This document shows, one piece after another, positions 45,607 to 54,856 of a DNA stretch of 64,000 bases (within the stretch, counting starts at the first letter, position 1; every line of letters begins with the position of its first letter). The DNA comes from Nocardioides marinus (GTDB lineage Bacteria; Pseudomonadota; Alphaproteobacteria; Rhodobacterales; Rhodobacteraceae). A program made the position numbers and the translations under genes. Below the pieces are notes generated by a model, which ran no database searches, was not told the DNA's origin, and was given only the letters and a program-made list of their open reading frames with translations. Where the stretch lies: contig JAHVJD010000005.1 of NCBI GenBank assembly GCA_019801415.1, forward strand, positions 124,001 through 188,000, written 5' to 3'.

Positions 45607-46248
45607 ATGCCGTTGCCAGACCCTAGAAAACGCAATCCCATCACCCTGCCCGACGGCAGCGCACATGCGGGCACCGTAATGCTGTCGGAAGTATTGGAGC
45701 ACCCCAACTTCAAAGTGGGTGACTATACCTATGCCTCCGATTTCACGCCCCCAAAGGACTGGGCCCAGCATCTCGCCCCCTATCTGTTTCCCGGCTCGCG
45801 CGAGCAGTTGATCATCGGCAAGTTCTGCCAGATTGCGCATGGCGTTCGCTTCATCACGGCCTCTGCGAACCACGCGCAGGAGGGGCTCAGCTGCTATCCG
45901 TTTCCGGTGTTCGATCCGTCCCGAATGGCCGGGTTCCAGCCCGACACCCGCGACACGGTGGTCGGCAATGACGTCTGGTTCGGCTACGGTGCGCTGATCC
46001 TGCCCGGTGCCCGCATCGGTGACGGGGCCATCATCGGTGCAGGCGCGGTCGTGCGCGGCACGGTGCCGCCCTATGCAATCGTCACCGGCAATCCCGGCAC
46101 CGTCCACAGCTACCGCTTTGCAAAGCCGCAGATCGCCCAGCTGCTGAGCCTGCGGTGGTGGGACTGGCCGGCCGAGCTGATTGCACGCGCCGAACCCGCG
46201 CTGCTGGCCGGAGATCTCGACATGCTCGAAAGCCTCGCCCCGGACTGA
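45607..46248 (+). CDS. CatB/Vat-type hexapeptide acetyltransferase
   Basis: 213 residues from ATG 45607 with TGAGG upstream; a GTG at 45595 overlapping the previous stop is possible. The family is xenobiotic/streptogramin-like O-acetyltransferase: a left-handed beta-helix with hexapeptide repeats (VVGNDVWFGYGALILPGAR, IGDGAIIGAGAVV), the LIIGKFCQIAHGVRF region, and a catalytic-type His in ASANH. The C-terminal WWDWPAELI is typical of the group. Some members give chloramphenicol or streptogramin resistance, but most chromosomal ones have unknown acceptors, so resistance is not claimed. Confidence 0.9.
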   Translation: MPLPDPRKRNPITLPDGSAHAGTVMLSEVLEHPNFKVGDYTYASDFTPPKDWAQHLAPYLFPGSREQLIIGKFCQIAHGVRFITASANHAQEGLSCYPFPVFDPSRMAGFQPDTRDTVVGNDVWFGYGALILPGARIGDGAIIGAGAVVRGTVPPYAIVTGNPGTVHSYRFAKPQIAQLLSLRWWDWPAELIARAEPALLAGDLDMLESLAPD

Positions 46249-46299
46249 CGAGGTGGGGCCTTTGCGCCAACCGCACAGCCAGCATAGCCCAGGAACGAC

Positions 46300-46342
46300 A
46301 AAGGCCCGCAACTCGGCAGAGTTGCGGGCCTTCTTCGTTTTC
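46300..46342. terminator. Strong hairpin between convergent genes
   Basis: Perfect 14-bp stem AAGGCCCGCAACTC/GAGTTGCGGGCCTT with a GGCA loop, followed by CTTCGTTTTC. It can end both the acetyltransferase and the SulP transcripts. Confidence 0.88.
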
Positions 46343-46353
46343 CGCGGCGTCGA

Positions 46354-47997
46354 TCAGTGGCCACCCAGAATTCCGGTTCGGACCGAGTAATCCACGGCCA
46401 GTTCGTATTCCGGATCATCGTCGCTATCGACCATCAGGTGACCGGCCTTGGTCAGCAACTGGTGACAATCGCGGCTCAGATGACGCAGCACCAGCTTCTT
46501 GCCTTCGGCCTCGTATTTGGCGGCCACGATCTCGATCGCCTGCAGCGCAGACTGGTCCACCACCCGGCTGCGGGCAAAGTCGACGATCACCCGCTCCGGG
46601 TCGCCCGCCACGTCGAACAGCTCGACGAAACCGTCGGTGGAGCCAAAAAACAGCGGCCCTTCGATCTCGTACACCTTGGCCCCTTTGTCGGTCACGGACT
46701 CGCGCGTGGTGGCGTGGATACGACGCGCGTTGTTCCAGGCATAGGCCAGCGCCGAGACGATCACGCCGACGACCACGGCAATCGCAAGGTCGGTCAGCAC
46801 CGTCACCACGGTCACCAGAACGATGACGAAGGCATCGATGCGCGGCACCTTGGTCATCACCTTGAAACTGTTCCACGCAAAGGTTCCGATCACCACCATG
46901 AACATCACCCCAACGAGCGCTGCCAGCGGGATCTGTTCAATCAGCGGCGAGGCGACAACAATGAAGGCCAGCAGGAACAGCGCTGCGGCAATACCCGCGA
47001 TCCGCGTGCGGCCGCCGGATTTCACGTTGATCATCGACTGGCCGATCATCGCGCAGCCGCCCATGCCGCCGAAGAAGCCGGTCACCACATTGGCAGCCCC
47101 TTGCGCAATGCACTCCTGGCTGGCGCCGCCACGCTTGCCGGTGATTTCCCCCACCAGGTTCAGCGTCAGCAGGCTTTCGATCAAGCCGATCGCGGCCAGG
47201 ATCACCGCATAAGGCAGGATGATCCACAGGGTTTCCAGCGTAAACGGTGCCAGAGCAGTTCCGTACAGCCCCTCGCCGGTGCCGAACGGGTTATGGAAGC
47301 TGGGCAGGCCGCCCTCGATCGAAGCCATGTCGCCAACGCGCGGCACATCCAGCCCCATCGCAATCACCAGGATCGCCACGACACCGATCCCCGCCAGCGG
47401 TGCCGGGATCACATTGGTGATCTTGGGCATGCCCCAGATGATCACCATGGTCAGTGCCACCAGCCCCAACATCAGGAGAAGCGAGCCCCCCTGCAGCCAT
47501 TCGGTTCCGCCCGTGGCCGGATCCTTGAACTGCGTCAGCTGGGCGAGGAAAATGACGATCGCCAGACCGTTCACAAAGCCGAGCATCACCGGATGCGGCA
47601 CAAGACGGATGAACTTGCCCCAATGCATGACCCCGGCGAAGATCTGCAGGATCCCCATCAGAACAACCGTGGCGAAGAGGTATTCCACGCCGTGCTCCGC
47701 CACCAATGCCACCATCACCACGGCCAGCGCGCCGGTTGCGCCGGAGATCATTCCCGGCCGCCCGCCGAAGACCGCCGTGATCAACCCGACCATGAAGGCC
47801 GCGTAAAGTCCGACAAGGGGATGCACCCCGGCGACGAAGGCAAAGGCTACCGCCTCGGGCACCAGCGCCAGCGCCACGGTCAGGCCGGACAAAAGCTCGG
47901 TACGGACACGGGCCACGGTAAAGCCCTCGTCCTGCATGATCGATAGGTTGGGCGGAGAAATCTGCTTGGCCAGCAAAGCCACGGCTGCGCGTCTCAT
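46354..47997 (-). CDS. SulP family anion transporter with STAS domain
   Basis: 547 residues. The membrane domain (~25-410) shows LLSGLTVALALVPEAVAFAF, GRPGMISGATGA, LIESLLTLNL and GFFGGMGGCAMIGQSMINV, signature segments of SulP. The C-terminal STAS domain (~430-540) shows IVDFARSRVVDQSALQAIE. Bacterial SulP proteins carry sulfate, bicarbonate or dicarboxylates; the substrate cannot be told here. It is monocistronic and divergent from mtnP over 342 bases. Confidence 0.95.
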   Translation of the reverse strand: MRRAAVALLAKQISPPNLSIMQDEGFTVARVRTELLSGLTVALALVPEAVAFAFVAGVHPLVGLYAAFMVGLITAVFGGRPGMISGATGALAVVMVALVAEHGVEYLFATVVLMGILQIFAGVMHWGKFIRLVPHPVMLGFVNGLAIVIFLAQLTQFKDPATGGTEWLQGGSLLLMLGLVALTMVIIWGMPKITNVIPAPLAGIGVVAILVIAMGLDVPRVGDMASIEGGLPSFHNPFGTGEGLYGTALAPFTLETLWIILPYAVILAAIGLIESLLTLNLVGEITGKRGGASQECIAQGAANVVTGFFGGMGGCAMIGQSMINVKSGGRTRIAGIAAALFLLAFIVVASPLIEQIPLAALVGVMFMVVIGTFAWNSFKVMTKVPRIDAFVIVLVTVVTVLTDLAIAVVVGVIVSALAYAWNNARRIHATTRESVTDKGAKVYEIEGPLFFGSTDGFVELFDVAGDPERVIVDFARSRVVDQSALQAIEIVAAKYEAEGKKLVLRHLSRDCHQLLTKAGHLMVDSDDDPEYELAVDYSVRTGILGGH

Positions 47998-48339
47998 AAA
48001 AGGTTACCTGCGGTTGGAGGAGGTGTGTTCGCTGCCTGCCCGTTAGCGGAAAATCGCCAATGGGGCAAGGCCGCGGAGGCTCCGCGCCTCCGCCCAGGCA
48101 GAGGCTGGCGAAGATTTGTCCCCAAGGTAAGCGTGATGAACGGCCATTGTGCAAACCGCACCCGGTGCACAGCGTCATGGGCGTCGGCAACCGTAATTGC
48201 GCTCCTTCAACACCCTCTGGCCGCCATCGCGAAGTCCCGGCGGCACAAACCGATCCCCGCAGCCCCCTAAACAGCTTGCTCTTGCCAAATCCGCCATGGC
48301 TTGTGCATATCCATGCCAGCATCATCAGGAGGCCAGCAC
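47998..48339. other. Divergent intergenic region sulP/mtnP
   Basis: 342 bases holding the 5' ends of both genes. A short GC hairpin GGAGGC/GCCTCC near 48073-48089 and a TTGC-rich stretch near 48275 were seen, but no convincing -35/-10 pair and no gene. The SD AGGAGG at 48327-48332 belongs to mtnP. Confidence 0.45.
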
Positions 48340-49230
48340 GTGACTGCAGCAACACCCCGTGAAACCATGATTGCCGTAATCGGTGGCTCAGGCATTTACG
48401 AGATCGACGGTCTGGAAGGCGCCGAATGGGTCTCGGTCGACACGCCCTGGGGCGCCCCCTCGGACCAGATCCTGACCGGCACGCTGGACGGCGTAAAGAT
48501 GGCTTTCCTGCCCCGCCACGGCCGCGGCCATGTGCATTCGCCCACCGAAGTCCCCTACCGGGCGAATATCGACGCGCTGAAGCGACTGGGGGTGACCGAC
48601 GTCTTCTCCGTCTCCGCCTGCGGCTCTTTCCGCGAAGAGATGGCCCCCGGCGATTTCGTCGTGGTGGATCAGTTCATCGACCGCACCTTTGCCCGCGAAA
48701 AAAGTTTCTTCGGCACCGGCTGCGTGGCCCATGTCAGCGTCGCGCATCCGACTTGCGAACGGTTGGGCGACGCAGCCGAGGCTGCGGCCCGGGACGCGGG
48801 CATCAACATCCATCGCGGCGGCACCTATTTGTGCATGGAGGGGCCGCAGTTCTCCTCGATGGCCGAAAGCAAGATGTACCGCGAGCAATGGGGCTGCGAC
48901 GTGATCGGCATGACTAACATGCCCGAGGCCAAACTCGCCCGGGAAGCCGAGCTGTGCTACGCCTCGGTCGCCATGGTCACCGACTACGATAGCTGGCACC
49001 CCGAGCACGGTGCGGTGGAGATCACCGAGATCATCGCCACCCTGCAAGGCAACTCCGCCAACGCCCGCGAGATGGTGCGTCGCCTGCCCGGCCTGCTCGG
49101 GCAGCAGCGCGCCGATTGCCCGCATGGCTGCGACAAGGCGCTGGAATACGCGATCATGACCGCGCCCGAGAAACGCGACCAGGCCCTGCTGGCGAAACTG
49201 GACGCGGTGGCGGGCCGGATGCTGGGCTGA
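48340..49230 (+). CDS. mtnP: S-methyl-5'-thioadenosine phosphorylase
   Basis: 296 residues. It splits methylthioadenosine with phosphate into adenine and methylthioribose-1-phosphate. The family segments IAVIGGSGIYEIDGL, FLPRHGRGHVHSPTEVPYRAN, VSACGSFREEM and YLCMEGPQFSS, and the purine site DVIGMTNMPEAKLAREAELCYA, are present. I chose GTG 48340 because a strong AGGAGG lies seven bases upstream; the ATG at 48367 has no SD. The next gene, apt, salvages the adenine, which fits a polyamine/methionine salvage route. A perfect terminator separates them, so they are probably transcribed apart. Confidence 0.96.
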   Translation: MTAATPRETMIAVIGGSGIYEIDGLEGAEWVSVDTPWGAPSDQILTGTLDGVKMAFLPRHGRGHVHSPTEVPYRANIDALKRLGVTDVFSVSACGSFREEMAPGDFVVVDQFIDRTFAREKSFFGTGCVAHVSVAHPTCERLGDAAEAAARDAGINIHRGGTYLCMEGPQFSSMAESKMYREQWGCDVIGMTNMPEAKLAREAELCYASVAMVTDYDSWHPEHGAVEITEIIATLQGNSANAREMVRRLPGLLGQQRADCPHGCDKALEYAIMTAPEKRDQALLAKLDAVAGRMLG

Positions 49231-49256
49231 TCCCCGTCCCTTACGATGCAAGGCCG

Positions 49257-49285
49257 AGGGCGGTTCGATCGAACCGCCCTTTTTT
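49257..49285 (+). terminator. Rho-independent terminator of mtnP
   Basis: Perfect stem AGGGCGGTTC/GAACCGCCCT with a GATC loop, directly followed by TTTTT. Confidence 0.93.
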
Positions 49286-49581
49286 CTGCGCGGATAGGCC
49301 GATCTGGCAGATCTTTCGGTGTTAGTAAGGCCAGCGCCTCGCACCGAAGGCCGCTGCCGCCTGCCTCGCCGCGGCTGCCGCGCCCTCGTCGAGCCAACTG
49401 TCTTGTAGGGTCGAAGCACGGTTTCAATCGCCATTTTCTGGGCGGCATCGCTGGGCGGCACTGCTGCGCGGCAAGCTCACGATTGCCCGTTCCCCCTTGC
49501 AACAACAGGCTGCTTGAGCGAAACCCCGGTTGGCCCCGCTTTCGCGAGGTCTCCGATACCGCTGCCCCATGGAGCCGACAG
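49286..49581. other. Leader region of apt
   Basis: 296 bases between the mtnP terminator and the apt ATG. The apt frame is open through it, but nothing resembling the Apt family is encoded before 49582 and the base order looks non-coding. It should hold the apt promoter; none was clear. No riboswitch was recognised. Confidence 0.4.
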
Positions 49582-50121
49582 ATGCCCAAGAAGCCCGACG
49601 TCAAAGACTATATCCGCACCATCGTGGACTTCCCGCACGAAGGGATCATGTTCCGCGACGTGACCACGCTGTTTGCCGATCCGCGCGGCTTCCGCATGGC
49701 GATTGACCAGATGCTGCACCCCTACGCGGGCGAGCAGATAGACAAGGTGGTCGGGCTCGAGGCACGTGGTTTCATCCTCGGTGGCGCCATTGCCCACCAG
49801 CTGAGCGTCGGTTTCGTGCCGATCCGCAAGAAAGGCAAACTGCCCGGCACCACCATCAGCCAAGAGTACAAGCTGGAGTATGGCGAAGCCATCGTCGAGA
49901 TTCACGATGATGCCATCAAGCCGGGCGAAAAGATCCTGGTGGTCGATGATCTGCTGGCCACCGGCGGCACCGCAGGCGCGGGCATCAAGCTGATCGAGCG
50001 GCTGGGCGGCGACATCGTTTCCTGCGCCTTCATCGTCGATCTGCCCGAACTGGGTGGCCGCAAACTGCTCGAGAGCATGGGCATGGACGTGCATGTGCTT
50101 TGCGAGTTCGAGGGCCTGTAA
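49582..50121 (+). CDS. apt: Adenine phosphoribosyltransferase
   Basis: 179 residues, standard. It makes AMP from adenine and phosphoribosyl pyrophosphate. The PRPP loop [17 protein letters not shown] is at about residues 115-131; [18 protein letters not shown] and [17 protein letters not shown] are the other Apt signatures. ATG 49582 follows ATGGAG at a normal distance. With mtnP just upstream, the adenine released from methylthioadenosine can be recycled. A row of four hairpins follows the stop. Confidence 0.97.
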   Translation: MPKKPDVKDYIRTIVDFPHEGIMFRDVTTLFADPRGFRMAIDQMLHPYAGEQIDKVVGLEARGFILGGAIAHQLSVGFVPIRKKGKLPGTTISQEYKLEYGEAIVEIHDDAIKPGEKILVVDDLLATGGTAGAGIKLIERLGGDIVSCAFIVDLPELGGRKLLESMGMDVHVLCEFEGL

Positions 50122-50181
50122 GCCGACACGCCATCAGGCTTCCATCGTGACGCTATGGCTGGTGGGCTCTCCCGCCCGCCG

Positions 50182-50314
50182 AGCGGCTTTTAGTTGCAAA
50201 AAGCCGCTGGCCGTTGGGCATGGCCTTTCAGGCCTACAAGGCCTGAAAGGCGCGCCGCGCCATGCGCGGCGCCGGGCCCAAGGCTGCCAGCCGGTCCGGT
50301 AACGCCGGGCTGGC
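50182..50314. repeat. Four consecutive hairpins after apt
   Basis: The hairpins run in series. 50182-50208 is AGCGGCTTTT/AAAAGCCGCT. 50223-50251 is a perfect 13-bp stem GCCTTTCAGGCCT/AGGCCTGAAAGGC. 50252-50272 is GCGCCGCGC/GCGCGGCGC. 50286-50314 is GCCAGCCGG against CCGGGCTGGC with one bulge. The first can end apt; the whole lies between the convergent apt and FAD-oxidase genes and looks like a REP-type palindromic element. Confidence 0.6.
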
Positions 50315-50360
50315 GCAGGCGCGGGAGCGCAACGAGGCCAGAGTGCCCTCGTGTCCAGTT

Positions 50361-51779
50361 TCAGCCCGCTCGCAGCACTGCACCGGGGTTCATGATTCCG
50401 TTCGGATCCAACGCCTGTTTGATGGCACGCATCGCCGCGAGCCGCGTCGGATCGCCGTAGCGTTCCAGGTCTGCGACCTTCAATCGCCCGACCCCATGTT
50501 CGGCACTGAACGAGCCACCGAATTGCGCCACCAGCTCATGCACCGCGTCCTTGATCGCACCGCGTAGATGGTCAAAAGCCTGCCGCGGCTGCCCCTGTGG
50601 CGGAAACACATTGTAATGCAGGTTACCGTCGCCCAGGTGACCAAAACAATTGATGCGGAAATCCCCGAGCGCTGCCACGACACGCCCACCCTGTTCAATG
50701 AACTCCGGTATCTGCCCGATAGGAACCGAGATATCGTGGCTGGACACCGACCCGATCATCTTGTTCGCCTCGGGGATATGCTCGCGCATGGACCACAACG
50801 CGTGCCGCTGCGCCTCGGATTGCGCGATGACACCATCGTCGCTCAGTCCAGCGTCGAGTGCCGCCTCGAACAGGGCCGCAAGGGTTTCTTCGGCGTCCAG
50901 GCCACGCGGCAGGCCCAGTTCCATCAGCACCGACCACTCCGGCGCCTCGGCAAACGGCTGGCGGACCTGTGGCAGGCACTCGGTCAGGAAGTCCAGCCCT
51001 TGCCGGTGGATCAACTCGAACGCGCTGACGGCTTCACCGGCGTGATCGCGCGCCAGCGCCAGAAACGCCACCGCTGCCGCAGGATCGCGCACGGTGAATA
51101 CCGCGGTGCCGCAAGAAGCGGGCTGCGGCGACAGTTTCAATGTAGCCGCCGTGATGATGCCCAGCGTGCCTTCCGCACCGATCAGCAGGTTGCGCAGATC
51201 ATAGCCGGTGTTGTCCTTGCGCAGCCGTGTCAGCCCATGCCAGATGTCGCCGTTGGGCAGCACGGCTTCCAGCCCCAGGCACAGATCGCGGGCGTTGCCG
51301 TAGCGCAAAACGTTGACCCCGCCTGCATTCGTCGACAGCACGCCACCGACACGAGCCGAGCCTTCGGAGGCCAGTGACAATGGAAACAGCCGCTTGGCGC
51401 TGTGCGCGGCCGCCTGCACATCGGCCAGAATCGCGCCTGCTTCGGCGATCAGCACGTTTTCCGAGGGGTGCACTGCACGGATTGCTGCCATCCGCTCCAA
51501 GGAGATCAACAGCGGCGCGGCTCCCTCCGGCATGAGCTGCCCCCCAACGAGGCCCGTCCCGCCGCCGTAGGGCACCACCGGCACCCTGGCGGCATTGGCC
51601 TCGCGCACCAGCGTGGCGACCTCCTCGGGACTGCGCGGCAGCGCCAGAACACCTGCCTGCCCCTGATAGCGCCCCCGTGGTTCCTCCAGATAGCGGGGCT
51701 CGGGCGGGCGCAGCACCTCCTGCGGCAGGCAGGCAGACAGACGGGCGGCAAAGGCGGAATCGGCAGGGTTCAAAGACAT
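50361..51779 (-). CDS. FAD-binding oxidoreductase (GlcD/D-2-hydroxyacid dehydrogenase type)
   Basis: 472 residues from ATG 51779. The FAD_binding_4 domain (~30-210) has VPVVPYGGGTGLVGGQLMP and GGVLSTNAGGVNVLRYGNARD; the FAD-oxidase_C domain (~210-470) has KMIGSVSSHDISVP, INCFGHLGDGNLHYNVFP and SAEHGVGRLK, with metal-type His residues. Such enzymes oxidise glycolate, D-lactate or D-2-hydroxyglutarate. No glcE/glcF genes are adjacent, so a single-subunit D-2-hydroxyglutarate- or D-lactate-type enzyme is more likely. The exact substrate is not known. Confidence 0.92.
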   Translation of the reverse strand: MSLNPADSAFAARLSACLPQEVLRPPEPRYLEEPRGRYQGQAGVLALPRSPEEVATLVREANAARVPVVPYGGGTGLVGGQLMPEGAAPLLISLERMAAIRAVHPSENVLIAEAGAILADVQAAAHSAKRLFPLSLASEGSARVGGVLSTNAGGVNVLRYGNARDLCLGLEAVLPNGDIWHGLTRLRKDNTGYDLRNLLIGAEGTLGIITAATLKLSPQPASCGTAVFTVRDPAAAVAFLALARDHAGEAVSAFELIHRQGLDFLTECLPQVRQPFAEAPEWSVLMELGLPRGLDAEETLAALFEAALDAGLSDDGVIAQSEAQRHALWSMREHIPEANKMIGSVSSHDISVPIGQIPEFIEQGGRVVAALGDFRINCFGHLGDGNLHYNVFPPQGQPRQAFDHLRGAIKDAVHELVAQFGGSFSAEHGVGRLKVADLERYGDPTRLAAMRAIKQALDPNGIMNPGAVLRAG

Positions 51780-51873
51780 GTCGAATGCATGCCGCATCCG
51801 GCGGCGGCAGGCAAGAAAATGGAACTCAACACCGTCATCCCTGCCATCGCAACCACGCGCCGCATCGCAGTAC

Positions 51874-52716
51874 CTATTCCTCTGCCGCCAGATAGCGTGG
51901 ACGCAGCACGAAAACTGTGGGGCGTTCGGGCAACGTTCGCAGCGATACATCAAGGGAGCTACGCCCATCGTCCACCACATCGAACTGGGTCGCCACCTGT
52001 GACAGGAAGCGCTGCAACGACGGGTCAGTGAACCAATGCATCGGGATGATCACCGAAGACTTGAGCCGCCCCAACACCTCCAGCATCTCGTCCAGCGGCA
52101 GGGTAATGCCGCCGTCCACCGCCGCCATCACCACATCCAGCCGCCCCAGCGCGGCGTATTGCGCCGCTGTCGGGATATGATGAAGATGCCCGAGGTGACC
52201 AACGCACAGCCCCGCGACCTCGAACACGAAGATCGAGTTGCCCTGAGGTTCGACGCCGCCAAACATGCTGCGAATGTCGGTGGGCACATTGCGGATCAGC
52301 ATCTCGCCAAGGTCCAGATGATGGTGAACGCCGCCACCTGCCTCGGCCCAGCCGGGCAGCACATGCGCGATCCCCGGATCCGGCTGTGACGTCCAATGCG
52401 TGTCATGCGCGTGGTTCATCGTGACGACATCCGGGATCATCGGCGCAGATCCGATAAAACCGGTATAATCGGTCACCACGTTCAAGCCGCCATTGGTGCG
52501 CAACAGAAAGGACGCGTGGGCAATGTAGCGTATGTGCAGAGTATCTGCGGCCACAGGCTGACGCCAGCTGGCCCTGTGCAGATAGTGCAGGCCCGGCGCG
52601 GATTCCGCCAGCGCAATGCAATGGCTGGCCCGGCGCTCTTGCGCCTGCAGCTCCACGCCGGTCAGGACGCCCGCCAGGCAGACCCACAAGCACAGGAAAC
52701 GAGACAGAATACCCAT
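51874..52716 (-). CDS. Exported metallo-beta-lactamase-fold hydrolase
   Basis: 280 residues from ATG 52716; the frame is open to 52818. A signal peptide is predicted (ILSRFLCLWVCLAGVLTGVEL, cut near residue 25). The mature part has the MBL/UlaG-like pattern TLHIRYIAHASFLLRT, the metal motif MNHAHDTHW and a late IIPMHWFTDP. The metal motif reads H-x-H-x-x-H with Asp between, close to the canonical H-x-H-x-D-H. The substrate is unknown; many roseobacters carry such periplasmic MBL proteins. It is upstream of the FAD oxidase gene by 94 bases on the same strand. Confidence 0.85.
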   Translation of the reverse strand: MGILSRFLCLWVCLAGVLTGVELQAQERRASHCIALAESAPGLHYLHRASWRQPVAADTLHIRYIAHASFLLRTNGGLNVVTDYTGFIGSAPMIPDVVTMNHAHDTHWTSQPDPGIAHVLPGWAEAGGGVHHHLDLGEMLIRNVPTDIRSMFGGVEPQGNSIFVFEVAGLCVGHLGHLHHIPTAAQYAALGRLDVVMAAVDGGITLPLDEMLEVLGRLKSSVIIPMHWFTDPSLQRFLSQVATQFDVVDDGRSSLDVSLRTLPERPTVFVLRPRYLAAEE

Positions 52717-53003
52717 GCAGCAGGTTGTAGTGCACAAAGTGTAGCTGTCAGCCTGCCACCCGTGAAATCTCCGCAAGACGTCCCGCCGTAGCGGTAAGAA
52801 TTGACGAACCAGCGTCAAGTTTGGTCACGCGCTGTCGGCAACGCCCCCAACGACGTGCCCGGTCAGAAGAACGAGAGTTGCGCCAGACATACGCTGTGCC
52901 ACAGACTGGATGGAACAGGACACAGCCTGCCCTCCCAATGACCGAAAACCCAATCGGGACGTTACTGTCGCCCTCGGGCTCGGGTACTGGCCTGCCGCCT
53001 GTC

Positions 53004-53594
53004 TCAGGCCTGACCGGCCAGCGTCTTGCCCCTGCGGTCGTGACGCAATGCGGCGTAGAGCACATGCGTGCGCCAGCGACCATTGATCTGAAGGTAGGAC
53101 TGCGCGACACCTTCATACTTGAAGCCGGATTTTTCCAGCAACCCCCGTGAGGCGGCGTTCTCCGGCAGGCAGGCGGCCTCGATGCGGGACAGTTCCAGCT
53201 TGTTGAAGGCGTGGTGCACCACGGCTCCGATCGCTTCGCGCATGTAGCCCTGACGCGCGAAAGGCTGACCAGTCCAGTAGCCCAGCGTTCCCGCTTGGGC
53301 CGGGCCGCGACGAATGTTGTCCAGGGTGATGGCCCCCAGCAACATCTGATCGTCGCGACGGATCAGGAACAACGGCAACGCCGTGCCCGCAGACACCGAC
53401 CGGCGCGCCCAGTAGACCCGGTTGGTGAAGCTCTTGCGGCTGAGATGGTCAGCCGCCCAGCCCGGCTCCCAGGGCGTCAGGTAGGCCTGACTTTGCTGCC
53501 GCAGCGCTGCCCAGCCGTGAAAATCCGAATGCACCGGTGGCCTGAGCGTCAGGCGTTCCGTTTCGATGCGAACCTTACGGCGGGTGAGCAGCAT
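53004..53594 (-). CDS. RimJ/RimL-type N-acetyltransferase
   Basis: 196 residues. GNAT_3 fold: RIETERLTLRPPVHSDFHGW at the N-terminus, LGYWTGQPFARQGYMREAI (acetyl-CoA loop), and ARIEAAC-like LSRIEAACLPENAASRGLLEKSGF. This resembles RimJ, which acetylates ribosomal protein S5, though the target here is unproven. Its ATG overlaps the stop of the M16 peptidase (TGATG). It is the last gene of the long ctaC-to-GNAT operon. Confidence 0.93.
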   Translation of the reverse strand: MLLTRRKVRIETERLTLRPPVHSDFHGWAALRQQSQAYLTPWEPGWAADHLSRKSFTNRVYWARRSVSAGTALPLFLIRRDDQMLLGAITLDNIRRGPAQAGTLGYWTGQPFARQGYMREAIGAVVHHAFNKLELSRIEAACLPENAASRGLLEKSGFKYEGVAQSYLQINGRWRTHVLYAALRHDRRGKTLAGQA

Positions 53595-54856
53595 CAGGCG
53601 GCGCGCCTCTCCTGCAAGCGGGCCAGCGAGGGGGCCTTGTCGACCGGGCCATAAAGCGCCAGTGCAGCCGGAGCGCTGACCGCCATGGTTTCAGCCAGTT
53701 CGCGCACCTGTCGGGTGGTCACCGCATCAATGCGCGCCACGGTGTTTTCCAGGGTCGGCACCCGGTCCCAGATCTGCACCAGCCGCGCCAACCGTTCCGC
53801 CCGATTGGACGGGCTTTCCAGACCCATCAGCATGCCGGCCTTCATCTGCGCCCGGGCGCGCTCGACCTCGGCGTCGGTCATGTCGTCGGCCGCGCGTTTC
53901 ATCTCGTCGATGGTGATGCCTGCCAGCTCCGCCAGCTGATCGCCGGAAGTGCCCGCATAAATCGTCATCGAGCCAGTGTCTGAGTAGGAGCCCGCCTGCG
54001 AGAAGATCGTGTAGCACAGGCCGCGTTTCTCGCGCACTTCCTGAAACAGGCGCGAGGACATGCCGCCACCAAGCGCACTGGCATAGATCTGCGCGGTGTA
54101 CATCGACTGGTCGCGGTAGCCCGGGCCTTCGATGGCAAGCGCAAAATGCGCCTGTTCCAGATCCTTGATCTTGCGCATCTCGCCGCCGGTAAAGGTCGCG
54201 CCTTCTTCAACATGGGCGGCTTTGGGCTCCAGATGCCCGAACATCTGCTCAGCCAGACGCACCAGCACGTCGTGGTCCACCGCACCCGCAGCGGCCAGGA
54301 TCATCTGACTGGGCCCGTAGTGTTCGCCGACAAATCCCTCGAGGTCTTCGCGGCTGAAGCTGCTGACACGCTCCGCCGGGCCCAGGATGGTGCGGCCAAG
54401 CGCCTGGTCGCGGTAACATTCCTCCTGCAACCAATCAAAGATCACGTCATCCGGGGTATCCAGTGACTGGCCGATCTCCTGCAGGATGACGCCGCGCTCG
54501 ACCTCGATTTCCCGCGTGTCGAACACCGGGTTCAGCAGAATGTCCCCGATCACATCCACCGCCAGCGGCACATCGTCCTTCAGCACCCGTGCGTAATAGG
54601 CCGTGACCTCGCGGCTGGTGTAGGCGTTGATATAGCCCCCCACATCCTCGATCGCCTCGGCTATTTCCAGCGCGCTGCGCGACTTGGTGCCCTTGAAGGC
54701 CATGTGCTCCAGAAAATGGGCGATGCCGTTCTGCTCAAGCCGTTCGTGGCGGCCGCCGGCGGTCACCCAGATCCCGATCGCCGCGGATTCCAGCCCCGGC
54801 ATATTCTCGGAGACGATGCGGAACCCGTTGGCGAGTGTGTGCTGCTGTACGGTCAA
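53594..54856 (-). CDS. M16 family zinc peptidase
   Basis: 420 residues, the length of the mitochondrial-processing-peptidase-like M16B proteins. The inverted zinc motif HFLEHMAFKG is at about 46-55, with a further Glu ligand expected about 75 residues later (around ERGVILQEIGQ). The N-terminus is TVQQHTLANGFRIVSENMPG. The ATG overlaps the thrC stop (ATGA) and the stop overlaps the next gene, so translation is coupled. Substrate unknown. Confidence 0.95.
   Translation of the reverse strand: MTVQQHTLANGFRIVSENMPGLESAAIGIWVTAGGRHERLEQNGIAHFLEHMAFKGTKSRSALEIAEAIEDVGGYINAYTSREVTAYYARVLKDDVPLAVDVIGDILLNPVFDTREIEVERGVILQEIGQSLDTPDDVIFDWLQEECYRDQALGRTILGPAERVSSFSREDLEGFVGEHYGPSQMILAAAGAVDHDVLVRLAEQMFGHLEPKAAHVEEGATFTGGEMRKIKDLEQAHFALAIEGPGYRDQSMYTAQIYASALGGGMSSRLFQEVREKRGLCYTIFSQAGSYSDTGSMTIYAGTSGDQLAELAGITIDEMKRAADDMTDAEVERARAQMKAGMLMGLESPSNRAERLARLVQIWDRVPTLENTVARIDAVTTRQVRELAETMAVSAPAALALYGPVDKAPSLARLQERRAA

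Noticed and set aside
45607-46248. Antibiotic resistance acetyltransferase
   Set aside because: The CatB/Vat-like family includes resistance enzymes, but most chromosomal members have other acceptors and nothing here points to resistance.
46357-47946. 529-codon frame antisense to the SulP gene
   Set aside because: Very polar sequence rich in His, Asp, Arg and Gln, typical of reversed membrane-protein codons.
49286-49581. Possible long N-terminal extension of apt or a riboswitch
   Set aside because: The upstream part of the frame lacks family similarity and follows a terminator; no known riboswitch core was recognised.
52821-53150. Plus-strand frame overlapping the RimJ-like gene
   Set aside because: Overlaps a clear acetyltransferase gene and has no start signal.
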